DNA from: Physcomitrium patens
Taxonomy: Eukaryota; Streptophyta; Bryopsida; Funariales; Funariaceae
DNA length: 64,000 nucleotides
NCBI RefSeq assembly: GCF_000002425.4
Contig: NC_037254.1
Span: 1,002,976 to 1,066,975, forward strand
Direction: 5' to 3'
The notes below the pieces were generated by a model, which was not told the origin of the DNA, did not search any database, and saw only the letters and a list, made by a program, of their open reading frames with translations. Of this stretch, positions 26,380 to 37,952 are shown one piece after another. Each line of letters starts with the position of its first letter. Within the stretch, counting starts at the first letter, position 1. A program made the translations under genes and the position numbers.

Positions 26380-27315
26380 TTAGATCCATCAATACCAACC
26401 CAACGTAATACCATCATTGCTTTTCTTTCAGTAAACTTGAGCTCCTCTAGAATTGGCACCTCTTTCTCCTCCTAATCGACAACCTTCTCTATTAGTCTCA
26501 ACATACTCCTATACTATGACCAACAACTTCTTTTTGCTGTAATCCTCACCTTCTTCTTTTTAGATTCTCTTATTCACTCTATAATTAAATCACAATTAAA
26601 TCTTCTATATAACTCTAGCACAAATTGCTACCTTCTTTGCAATCTCTACTTCTCTTTTGAGTACAAAACTCTCTAAGTAGCATACATGTCTCCAACCAAA
26701 TTTTCCACTACTCAATTTTTTCTTCTACTATATCTTATATTTTCGGCCACATTGCCTCCCTGACCTCATTAATTTTGCTGTGTTCAAATTTTGGCACTCC
26801 ATATTTCATCCACCTAATATTGTTGACATAAAATGCCCACACAAAAATTTTCTAAATTGAAACTTGCACGATCCAAACTAGTTCAACAAAATAAGCCGTT
26901 GGTTTGTAGGTTTTTGTTTTTTTAAAAAAAACAAAATCTCCAATAAACTCTAATGAGAGATTCTTAAGGACTCTTCTCAAATTCTTTTTTATTCTATTTT
27001 TTCTTTAAAATATTATATTTAATAAATTTACTATTTTTAGTATATTTTTTAATTCTATAGATTCAAATAATATATTTTTTATTGATTATTTCTTTCTTTT
27101 TTACTTTATCAATATAACACCACTATCAATATTTAATCTAATTTTAAACCACAATCATTTCACTCACTATTATGAATGTATTCAATTTTTAATAGGTAAA
27201 TGAGACTTTTTTTCAATAATTTATCCTACTTAACTACATCCAATTTTTTTTCTTAATTCTATTGATTTATTCTAATATTTATTTTAACTACATTGTGAGT
27301 TCTAAAATTTGTCTC
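26380..27315. other. Insert within element C, right part, unidentified
   Basis: Continues the host sequence of solo LTR 1. Up to about 26700 the plus strand is C- and T-rich and the minus strand has short open stretches without a recognisable domain. After 26880 it is AT-rich. Confidence 0.4.
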
Positions 27316-27757
27316 ACAGCCTCTTATAAGAGTGAATAATAATCAAAAATTTGAGGTAGAAGAAGTCTTAGACTCAAGGCAACACTTACATAAGTTAAAA
27401 TATCTTATTTATTAATGTTGATATAATATTAGTAAATACACATAGAAGCCAACAAAAAATCTTAAAAATATAGTAAAAAAGATCAAAGCTTTTTATTATT
27501 TTCATCCATCAAAATAAAGATAAAAGATAGCAAATCTTTGCTATAAAAGAAACATAATTTATAAAAGATTACATTCTATCTTATATCCTTGTTTGTAGTT
27601 TCTATATAATTGTGGTATTAAAGAGATAGAAAACCAATGGCCAACAAATTCAACTCAAGAACCATTATTTATTGCCTTATTGGACAAAATATTATAATTA
27701 TCATAGCCTTCAAGACGACATAGTAGGAATGAAGACCTTCAAGAATGACATATTATT
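27316..27757 (+). pseudogene. Element C: chromodomain and start of ORF3
   Basis: Plus-strand family A sequence resumes in the linker before the chromodomain, passes the decayed pol end and the first part of ORF3 (its ATG is now ATA near 27628), and stops at the ORF3 codons after the CTTCAAGAATGACA motif. The continuation is at 33834, so element E landed here. Confidence 0.85.
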
Positions 27758-28253
27758 ATTAAGGATATGAATCTTGAAGAAAGAGAATCCTCAATACACT
27801 CTTTTATTACTAAAGCGAACTAGAAAATCACTCAAAAGGTGATATAATATTAACTAGAATAACTATTGCCAAAAAAATAAGAAGACTAGAGAGTCTTGAG
27901 ACAAGACTAAGACTAGAAAGGCATTAACAAGAGTGAAGAAGGCTTCACTCTTGCCTCTATATATACTATCTAACTAAGAGCTATGTGGCAATGTCTTATA
28001 GGACCTCCAACATGTGTTGACTTTGCTAGCCACATGTCTTATCTTGCAAGGCAAGTTATCTATGTATGCGCCACATAGTTGGCTTGTTCCACAAGCTATT
28101 ACACGGAGTTAACTTGTTCCACAAGCTATCAATACATGGTTAGTTTTTTGGCAAAGTTTCTAATCTACAAACACATCTAAAATCAAAACCATGTCTATAA
28201 AGCTTCTAGGAAGTTTTTCTAAAAGACTTTATAGAATAATTTCATAAATTCTT
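27758..28253 (-). repeat. Element E 3' LTR, truncated
   Basis: Aligns with the right LTR at 33263-33833 over about 490 bases, including the inverted repeat beside the TATA-like stretch. The front of the LTR is missing, so ORF3 abuts it. Confidence 0.85.
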
Positions 28254-28676
28254 TTATATATTAAAGAAGTCTAAGATGCGATGAATTGTATATGCTACAT
28301 ACTCTGATCTTTGCTCTTTTCAAAGATGGTTGATAGGTCCTCTCAACCATCTATAGTTTTTCATATCAAAGTGAGAAGACCACCTTGTTATTTGGTCATT
28401 GTTGAGGCCCTTATAACTCCCTTCAAATAAAACATTTGAAATACCATCAGAAGTTGTTCCTACCTCTAATAAAATCACTAAACATCGGGAGTTTCTTCCA
28501 AAGTCTTGATACCAAATACATTGTATCTCGCCATCTATTCAAGGAAGGACATGTCATTCTTGAGGATCTTCATCTTGATTTTGTCGTCTTGAAGGTTGTG
28601 GCAATCGCAATGTCTTATCTCGTAAGTCCACAAATAAAAGCTCTTGAATTGAATTTGTTGGTTGTTGGTGATCCAT
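28254..28676 (-). pseudogene. Element E: ORF3, 140 codons with stops
   Basis: The frame runs from ATG (complement of 28674-28676) to TAA (complement of 28254-28256): 140 codons, the same length as the frame at 2316-2738, with no net indel. Three internal TGA codons are present, at least one at a position that is CGA in the intact element. This supports a real former protein; no function is recognised. Confidence 0.6.
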
Positions 28677-28772
28677 CTCATCACAAATACATAGAAGTTA
28701 TAATGAAAGATAGAAGGTAGAATGTTATTTTTCTTTGATCTTGTTTCTTTTATAGCAAAGATTTGCTATTCT

Positions 28773-31700
28773 TCATCTTAGTTTTGATAGATGTCGTTGA
28801 TGAAAGACTTCAATTTTTTTTGCTATATTTACCAGATTCTTTCATGGCTCCCATGTGCGTTCACTAATATTATATCTACACCAATGAATAAGATATTTCA
28901 ACCTATTTTGGTGCCGCCTTGAGTCTAAGACTTCTTCTACCTCAAAGTCTTAATTATTATCCACTTCTATAAAAAGAGGTGGCATTTGTCTTCTTCTCAA
29001 GATATTCACTATCTTATTTAGCTCCAAAAGAGACACATGAAATATACGGTGGATTTTCATAGACTCTGCTAGATGTAATCCATAGGCAACATGATTGATT
29101 TTTTTACAAATAGGAAAAGATCCCAACCTACAATAATCTAATTTATCACAAGGGTGAGTAGTCTTGATATTATGATGAAGTAACCATACTTTGTCACCCA
29201 TATTATATTGTGGTTGCTCTTTGCAATAGGCATCTATATTGAACTTTTTTTGTTCTTGAGCTTCCTTTAATTGTATCTTCATTGTTGCATGTAGCTTTGA
29301 CAAGCGATCTGCTAAATCTTCCATTGCATGATTATTAACTTTTGAAAAGTCAAAAGTATCAAGACATAGATAATAACCATAATTGGCAAAAAAAAGGTGT
29401 TTTTTGAGTGAAAGAATGTACCAAATTATTATATGCAAACTTTTCCAATGGTAAAAGAGTTGTCCTATCATCTTGATGATAATTAATGGTACATCTCAAA
29501 TATTACTCCAGAACTTGATTTACTTGTTTCGTTTGTCCATCAGTTGAGGATGAAAAGCCAAAGAAAGCTTTATATCCACCTTTAGAATCTTGAATAGGTT
29601 TCTCCAAAATCTTGATACAAATTGAATCCCCCTATTTGATATAATATTCTTTGGCAATCCATTATAGCGATAGATATTGTCAATGAAAAGCTTAGCTATT
29701 TCTTCACATGTGATAAATTTTGTACATATTACAAAATATGCCATATTGATAAAACGATCTACCATCACGACTATAGAGTCATAAGAACTTGAGATTGGAA
29801 GATCCGTGATGAAATCCATAGAAACAGAATGGATAACGACTAAAGAAGTCCGTAAGGTCGATGACGAGGAATTTTTGATCTTGAGCAAACATCATAAGAT
29901 TATACAAAATCTTTAATTACCTTCCATATTTGCAGCCACCAAAAATCTTTGGATATTAGTTCCAAAGTTTTATTATACCCAAAATGTCCTGCTGTTGGAA
30001 AGCCTTGACAAACTTGAACAACACATAATTGAGCTTCACCTTTTAGAACTTATAGAAGTCTTTTGAAATATAATAGATTATTCTTGAATTCAAACTTGGA
30101 AGTATCATGGGACTTAGAAGACGTATCCTTGATATCCTAAACAAGAAGATCAGAGAACATGTTGGATTGAATTTGCTTTACAAATGTTGTATGAATAGTC
30201 AATATAGATTTTATAGCTCAAAAATAAAAATACTCTGGATTCAAGAGAATTGATTTTTTTTTATCAAAAGATGCATCTCCATCTTTTGATACAAGATAAG
30301 AACGTTTAGAAAGAGGGTCCGATAGACCTTGTTGTTTTTTGGATCGATAAATGATTTTGAAATTAAATCTAAATAAAGACATTGTCCAAAGGCTTGATGA
30401 TGATTCAAGACACGTGTTGACATAAAGTACTCAAGGTTCTTATGGTCTGTATATATAGTAACTAGACTTCTAGATAATGATGCCATTCTTGAAATGAATC
30501 CATGATTGCAAGGAGCTTTTTGTCTTGGATCTCATAATTAATCTTTGTTCTTAAAAATTTCTTCAAATGGAAAGCTATTGATAGTAATTAGTAAAGCCCC
30601 AAAAAGCATTGCACATCTCGTACTGTTCTTGGAATCTTCCAATCTATGATAGTTTGAACCTTCTTGGGATCCATCATATGACCTTCATTGAAAATGATGT
30701 ATCCTAAAAAATCAACTTGAGTAGTATGGAATACACACTTTTCCAACTTGGCATATAATCCTGCATCTCTAAGTTTTTCTAATACGTGACGAATATGAAG
30801 CTTATGTTCTTCTATGTTCTTAGAGTAGATTAGGATATCGTCTAAATAACAAATAATAAAATCATTTAAAAATTCACAAAAAATATCATTCATAAGATAT
30901 TGAAAAGCAGTTAGTGTATTCGTGAGTCCAAAAGGCATGACATTATATTCAAAATGTCTATACCTAGTTCAAAAAGTAGTCTTCCATTTATCTCTTTCTT
31001 TGATACGAACTAAGTTGTATGCTCCTCATAGATCTATTTTGGTATAGATCTTTGCTTGATTGAGTTGGTCAAGAAGTCCTAAAATTAAAGACAAAGGATA
31101 CCTATTTTTGATGGTGATCTTGTTGAATCCTCGATAATCCACACACATTCGTAGAGATCTGTCTTTCTTCTTCACAAATAAGATAGGAGCCCTAGTCGGA
31201 GATTTAAAATGGCTTATGAAGTTCTTTGCCAAATTCTCATCAATGTACTCTTTTAATACAACCAATTCATTATACGATAAGCTATAGATTGGTTCGAATG
31301 GTGGTTGAGCTCTTTCTTGTAGATCAATTGAACAATCATAAGGTCGATGCTCGAGAAAAATATCTACATTCTTCTTTTCAAAAACGTCTTAGAATTCTTA
31401 ATATTAGTTAGGAATACCACTCAACGTTGTTTCACCATTAGAAATGGGTGTAGTGTATGTAGCAAAAGATGATCCTTCTTTTGCAGCATGCAAGAAAGCT
31501 TTTGCACCTACTAATAAAGGTTTGGACGTACTCAACTTACATACTTCTACTTTACTAATGTGATCTTGGATTATACTATCATGAAATTTAAGGTTACAAA
31601 AAATCCAATCTATTTGAGGGTTATATTTTTCTAGCCATGATAATTCTAAAATAAACGGATGAGAGGGAGATTTTATTACATTCAATATTACTACGCTGTT

Positions 31701-31990
31701 ACAATCTTTAATTTCTACATCTAAAGGAATAGTTTCATGGATAATATTTCCAAAAAATAACGAATGACCATCTGTGACTTCTACATGTATGGATTTAACT
31801 TTCTTCATTAAAGGTATTTTTTTATTTTTGGCAAAATCTTTGTCTATAAAACATACTGAGGCTCCTAAATCTAATAAAGTAAAGACTTTGTGATTATTAG
31901 ATCCTAAACATACTTATATTATAAAATAAAGTGAGGGATTTGACGAGAGGATAGGACCTTTACTAGGTATTGCACATGATTCTAGCTGCA
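28773..31990 (-). pseudogene. Element E: pol (protease to chromodomain)
   Basis: Minus-strand pol ending at the TGA complement at 28773-28775. Long open stretches survive: protease-RT linker (31404-31808), RT with the VDYRGFNKI box (31026-31265), RT with the YLDDILIYS box (30588-30938), RNase H YTDHKNLEYF (about 30430), integrase core (29520-29888) and GPY/F region (28973-29471). Stops and frameshifts between them abolish the protein. The second integrase Asp codon reads AAT (Asn) at 29634-29636, as in the intact element. Confidence 0.9.
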
Positions 31991-33067
31991 CAGTCTCTAT
32001 TGTAGCTCAAAAAATTTATTTTCTGATACATTATCTTCTTTGGTAATTGTGCTCTTCATTTTGTAATTGTGTTGGTTCTTTGGATAATATTGAGCAGTGT
32101 GCTTAGCTTCTCCATAATATAAACACAACCCCTTTTAGCAACATCGAGTCTTTTCGTGCTTTGTGAGAGGTTTAAAACGTATCATATCAATTTGCATTGG
32201 TTCTAACTTTGACAAATATGTTTCAGAAAACTTGAAAGCTGTCGCCATTACTTGACTTGTTCTTTTCCAATCAAATCTTTATTCTTGATGCCTTTCAAAT
32301 AAATAATTGTCACATGCAATGGCTTGAGTAATAAATTGATCCAAAGATTCTACTTTTGGTATTTTTAATAACAAATCTTCGACGCTATCCTTCAACCCAT
32401 ATTGAAATTGGTTGATAAGTACTTTTTTGTTCTAGTCCACGTCACAAGCGAGGTTTTGGAATTTGGTAGCACATATAGTGGCTGATCATGATTCTTTTCG
32501 TAAGGATAAAAGCTTGGTCTCTGCTACTTATTCTTAATCACTTTCTCCGAATGTGACCATAAACACTTCTACGACTAAATTCAAATCATAAAAGAGTTGT
32601 GAATCTTTTTCCATTAAAGGTGCAAATCAAAAAAGAATACTTCGTGATAGTAGTGCACCTATAAATCTGACTTGGGTAAATCCATCAGGATATTGAAAAG
32701 GGTGCAACTTTAGATAGAGCTTGACTTGTTACAAAAATCCTTGAAATTTTGATCTTGTTCCATCAAACTTCTTAGGCATACTAATCCTTATCCCTGTCAT
32801 ACTTGCAAAAGCAAAACTCCTTAGATTTGGTTGTGACGTTGATCTACTTGCTTCTTTCAACTACACAACTTCTTGTCGCAGACTCTGAACTTCTTCCATA
32901 GGTATAGGCATAGTACTTTCATGATTCACATTAGAAATACGTGAGATTTCTACTCTTAGAGTGTTGACAAGTTCATGAAGATCTGCCATAGTTACAAATC
33001 TATTCTCACTTCCGTTGAGAGTAGCATCCATAATCTTTCCTTCCATAGACAACTCAAACAAATTCAA
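31991..33067 (-). pseudogene. Element E: gag
   Basis: Minus-strand gag remnant aligned with 59007-60011. The N-terminal part (32861-33067) is open; the rest has stops. The zinc-knuckle region near 32090-32140 is still recognisable but has lost Cys codons. Confidence 0.75.
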
Positions 33068-33262
33068 AAGTTAAATTAGAGGAAGGTAATCTATAACCTC
33101 TAAAAAAAAAATCCACAAAGAAGGGTAATCCATTCTCTTTAAGAAAAAGATCAGTGTTAGAAAATAAGATTTTTTGTTTAAAGGTGGATAATCCGCAATC
33201 TTCAAAATAGAACAATAGAAGTGGGATAATCCATTCACTTCTAAAACAAGACAGAAATAATA

Positions 33263-33833
33263 TATTAGCACTCTTGTCAAACTATCAAGGATATGAATCT
33301 TGAAGAAAGAGAATCCTCAATACACTCTTCTATTACTAAAGAGAACTAGAAAGTCACTCAATAGGTGATATAATATTAACTAGAATAGGTATTGCCAAAA
33401 AAACAAGAAGACTAGAAAGTCTTGAAATAAGTCTTAGATTAGAAAGACATTGACAAGAGTGAAGAAGGCTTCACTCTTGCCTCCATATATACTATCTAAC
33501 TAAGAGCTACGTGGTGATGTCCTATAGGACCTCCAACATGTGTTGACTTTGCTAGCCACATGTCTTATCTTACAAGGTAAGTTATCTATGTATGTACCAT
33601 GTAATTGGCTTGTTCTACAAGCTATTACATAGAGATAACTTGTTCCACAAGCTACCAATATATAGTTAGCTTTTTGGCCAAGTTTCTAACCTACAAACAC
33701 ATCTAAAATCAAAACCATGTCTATGAAGCTTCTAGGAAGCTTTTCTAGAAAATTTAATAAAAATATTCTATATTTATCTAATTCTACTTAATCATATAAG
33801 TAATTATTGAAGTAAATGTATATGTTTGTAACA
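33263..33833 (-). repeat. Element E 5' LTR
   Basis: 571 bases, nearly the same length as the 574-base LTR of the intact element. In element sense it begins TGTTACAAACATA. The inverted repeat at 33452-33481 is conserved. The primer site next to it is decayed beyond recognition. Confidence 0.85.
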
Positions 33834-34175
33834 ATTATTCCTTCAATAGATTGCAAGCTATAATGTATTTAGTATGACAACTTGAGAAGAGACTCTAAAT
33901 GTTTGGTGATTTTATTTGAAGTAGAAACAACTCTTGATGGTGTTATAAATATTTCTTTTGAAGGAAGTTATAAAAGTTTCAACAATGATCAAATAACATA
34001 GTGGTCTTTCTACCTTAAAATAAGACATAATTTATAGCTGAAAAGACATATCAACTATCTTCAAAAAAAACAAAGATTAGAATATATGAAAAATATAATT
34101 TGCTCCATCTTAAGCTTCTTTAACATACATGTGATTACCGCTTCTCATGGAACTCATCTCTAAAAAGGGGGATAA
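33834..34175 (+). pseudogene. Element C: rest of ORF3 and polypurine tract
   Basis: Resumes ORF3 exactly where it broke off before element E and continues through the ORF3 C-terminus to a purine tract (TAAAAAGGGGGATAA) at about 34161-34175. Stops are present. Confidence 0.8.
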
Positions 34176-34698
34176 TATCATAGATATATATATATATCTA
34201 TTATAATTGTTATCTAGATAATATGAATAGATAGAAGTAGATAAAATTAGATTAATTTCATAATATCTTCTGGATGCTATTTTGACTTTACATGTTTTGT
34301 AGTTGATTGATAGGATAGAAAATTTTTCAATAAGCTAACCACAAGCCGCATGTATTAGTAGCTTATGCAACAAGCTAATTATGTAGCACTCATATAAAAA
34401 ACTTAGCTTATAAGTTAAGATATGTGTTATCCAAATTCAACACATTTTTGGAGGTCTTATAGAATGTTCATACATAGATCCTAGGTAGAAAATATATAGA
34501 GAGACAAGAATAAAGCCTTCTTTACTCTTGTCAATTCCTTTCTTCTTTTTAGTCTAGTTTCAAGAGTCTCTAGTTTTCTTATCTTATGGCAATAGTCATT
34601 TCAATTTCTTTTTTAATATACATACTTCTTTATTTTTATTTTGTGATATTTCTTTAAAATAGTCTCACTTGTTTATTTGCTTTCATTGAATTTTTTCC
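34176..34698 (+). repeat. Element C 3' LTR
   Basis: Begins TATCATAG where the family reads TGTCACGG, and contains the TATA-like stretch and a variant of the inverted repeat (arms GACAAGAATAAAG and CTTTACTCTTGTC). The right end is approximate. Confidence 0.8.
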
Positions 34699-34705
34699 TT
34701 CACAA

Positions 34706-35453
34706 TGTTTTTTGTAGATCTATTTTTGTATAGGTCTTAGCTAAATTCAACTGATCAAAAATTCCAAATATCAAAGATATTGTGTACTTATTTTTTATAG
34801 TGATCTTATTAAATCCTTGATAATTAAAATACATCTACAATGATTCATCTTTTTTCTTCACAAATAAAATTAGAGCTTTTGTAAGAAATTTAGAATGGCA
34901 TATAAAGTTCTTTACAAGATTTTCTTCAATGTATTCTATGAAATCAGCCACTTCATTTTGTGATAAACTATAAATTGGTCCAAATAGCATTTGAGCTTCT
35001 TCTTAATGATTAATTGAGCAATCATAGGAACAATGTTTTAGAAGAAAATATGTATTTTTTTTTTTATCAAATACATCTTGAAAATCTTAATATTTGCTAG
35101 AAATGCCAATTGAAGTTTTTTTGCTATTAGAAATAGGTGTAGCATGAATGACATAAGATAGTCTTTCTTTTGCAGTATGCAAGAAAGTTCTTGCATCTAA
35201 AAATATAAGTTAAATTATACTGAACTTGTGACTTTCTACTTGCTTAGTTATATTCTTAATTATACTTTAAAAAAAATTAAAGATTATAAGAAATCCAAAT
35301 TTTTCAAAAATTATATTTTTTTAACTATGATAAATCTAAAATGATTGCAATAGAAGGAGTTTTAATGATATTAATACTATAAAGCTACTATGACCATTAA
35401 TTATTACTTATAAAGGAAATAATTTATGAATGAGATTTATAAAGAACTACAAA
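34706..35453 (-). pseudogene. Element D: RT N-terminus and protease-linker region
   Basis: Minus-strand family A pol, corresponding to the segment from the TKIDL box of RT back into the protease. It is heavily decayed and breaks off at the left LTR of element B; the codons that follow appear at 45171. Confidence 0.8.
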
Positions 35454-36010
35454 TGAAATAGGACCGGTCTATCTCAAGTGTCCAAGATCCATCTAATATA
35501 TAGCAACATAAAACCTCATCATAAGGTGGGAAAAATTAGACCAAAAAAAAGTTGAATAAAACTAAATAAAATGAGACATAGAAGACAAAATTGAGCAATT
35601 GGAATTAAGATAGAACAAAAAAAAAATAAAAAGATACAAAATCCAATTGTATTAAGAAAAAAGGTCTAAAGCCATATCTGACCAGATGCTCCAAAAGGCC
35701 TTAACCAATCCTATTTATAATTTGTTGTACCATCTTCGACTTCCTAAAATATCTTAGGTAGTAGACTCTACTTATATAACTACCTTAAACTTCTTCTAGA
35801 AGGTTCCATGATAGATCCTACTTAAATAATTATTTTAAGTTTTTTTTAGAAGATACCATCATAGATCCTATGTAGATAACCACCTTAAATCTTTTTTAGA
35901 ATATTCTATGATGGATCTTACATGGCCTATTAACCTTACTCCAATTTTAGAAACTTCCGTGGTTCTAACTATCTATCTCTATACAAATATCTTATCTATA
36001 TTTTATTACA
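35454..36010 (-). repeat. Element B 3' LTR
   Basis: 557 bases with TG...CA ends on this strand (TGAAATAGG ... ATTACA), matching the right LTR minus its insert. It contains repeated AGAAGGTTC/ATGATGGATCCTA-type blocks. Confidence 0.85.
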
Positions 36011-36059
36011 GTTAATCATACTTCACTATTGTAGAACATCCTTCTTTTACTCCCAATGG

Positions 36060-37320
36060 TATCTCCAAATTGTCTCTTCACAATGGGTGAGGTTTTGTGT
36101 AGGTTCTCACGTTGCATCTTGAATAGGATAACCTTTTCTAAAGAACTTTGTACTAAAGTTGTAGATATCCACTACCATGGTGAAGATAGCAATGCTCCAA
36201 AATGCTGTCTACTTCATATTCTTCTTAGTCATCAATTACAAGAGGTGGTAGTGGTCGTTGATGTCAATCCAAAAAGTCCTTTGGCTTGATATAAAATTCT
36301 TTTAATTTTAAAATATGGAAGACTAGATAGACTCAAATATATGGCGGAAGCTCAAGTTAGTATGCAACATCAAAAATCACTATAGAAATGTAGAAAGGTC
36401 CAAGCCACTGAGATGCTAGTTTACAAATTTGGATTAATGTAGCAAGTGGCAAGTTAGTATTGGAGAATAATATCTAATCATCCTTCCTAAAGGTCTTATA
36501 TTGTTGGTGGTTATTCTTATATTGCTTCTATCAATTCTATAAAGTAAAAAAGCAGTACCATCCTTCTTATAAGGCCATTGTAAGTCGTTGTATAAATTCC
36601 TCCATTGTTGGATTATTGGTATCGATAGGATGATAAAGAGTTGTTGGCATAATCAAATGCTCATTGGTATTATGAAAAAATAGTGAATGATTAGTATTTG
36701 CTTGAATATTATCATTGTAAGAAAATTCTAAAGACGTCAAGTATTCATCTCAATCTATATGATGAACTATTATAAATGTCCACAACATATTCTCCAAAGT
36801 CTAATTCACATGGTTTATTTGCTCATCTATTTGGAGATAAAAGGCTATAGATATGATAAGTCTTTTGCCTAGTAGCTCAAAAAAGGCTTGCCAAAAACTT
36901 TTTGTGAATCGTGGATCTTGATCTGAAATGATGACACAAGATAATCCATCTTGATAAAAGACAATATCAAAGAAGACTTGTACAAGCATTGGAGCATCAA
37001 TATCCAAGCACATCATGGCCAAGTGAACTTGCTTCAAGAATTGATCTACAAAAACAACAATCGTAGTATGATTATGAGGTGTCTGCACCAAATATATAAT
37101 GAAATTCATAGTCACCTACCTCCAACGTGCCGTAAATAACAAAATTGGCTGTAATAATCTAAGAGATACTGTGTTGCATGCTTTATTATGTTGACATCAT
37201 CCACAAGAGCGTATAAAGGCTCAAATATCATAATCTAAACCTATCCAAAATCATGTCCTTGAAATCTTTTTTAGAGTCTTTTCTTATCCTAAATGTCCAA
37301 ATATTAGGATATCATGTCTC
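36060..37320 (-). pseudogene. Element B: integrase and chromodomain
   Basis: The 36801-37115 minus frame is an integrase core with the second Asp intact (ISDQDPRF). The FHPQTDGQTE-type box is decayed to FYLQIDEQI. Toward 36290 follows the GPY/F region (WLGPFYIS, VAYxLELPPYI), then a chromodomain at about 36080-36220 (EEYEVDSILEH, later a TWEP-like remnant). Stops interrupt the frame. The chromodomain shows that B is also a chromovirus. Confidence 0.8.
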
Positions 37321-37811
37321 TCTTAAAATATATGCGTTCAAAGTATAGCATTGTTAGGTACATAAATTTATTCTTTAAAATAGAACAAGCCATCACTGAG
37401 ATGTAATCTTGATATTGTAAATTGTCCACCTTCATCCAATTGCTAACCATCTTAAAATAAGTATTGTAATGCATAGCTTCCTTCTATTCTACTTCTTTGG
37501 TTAGATTTAAAATGACACTACTAATGGTAGTCACTCTTGCCTTCTCTCATGATTTGTCCTTCAAGTCTAGTCCCTGCAATAAGCTCTCTAGTACAGTATG
37601 TTGTTGCCTTTGCTTGTACTCAAGTTGGATATCAAAAAGCAGCAACTATTCTTTTCAATAATCATATTCTGATTTCATATTTTTCAGATGCAAATCGTGT
37701 AATAAAGGTCAATGGTCAGTCCAAACAACCACTAGCTTTTCCAAAAGATAGTGTCACCACACCTTTGTAGTATATGCAATTGCTAATTTCTCTCAATTAT
37801 GTATAGAATAA

Positions 37812-37948
37812 TTATACTTTTTTCCTTTTGATCTTGTGCGATTCATATGCCATAAATTGAAGGCCCCTATCAAAGTCTTGTTGGAAGACCACTCTAATAG
37901 TAAAGTCGGAAGCATCAATATCAAGCATACAAAGAAGCTTAGGATCAT
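37812..37948 (-). pseudogene. Element B: RNase H start
   Basis: Encodes the LDIDASDF box of RNase H followed by a QFMAYESHK-type stretch. Its upstream part is displaced to 39814 by solo LTR 2. Confidence 0.85.
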
Positions 37949-37952
37949 ACGG

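Larger units (their letters stand above)
27758..33833 (-). mobile_element. Element E: complete but decayed family A chromovirus
   Basis: A minus-strand element of about 6.1 kb with both LTRs (27758-28253 and 33263-33833), gag, pol and ORF3. It is inserted into ORF3 of element C. The sequence ATTATT is present on both sides (near 27752-27757 and 33834-33839), consistent with a 5-6 bp target-site duplication. The left LTR has lost about 20 bases near its outer end. A deletion also joins its inner edge directly to the ORF3 stop, removing the polypurine tract and the first part of that LTR. Confidence 0.88.

Noticed and set aside
36056..36289. Plus-strand 77-codon frame
   Set aside because: It is the opposite strand of the element B chromodomain region.
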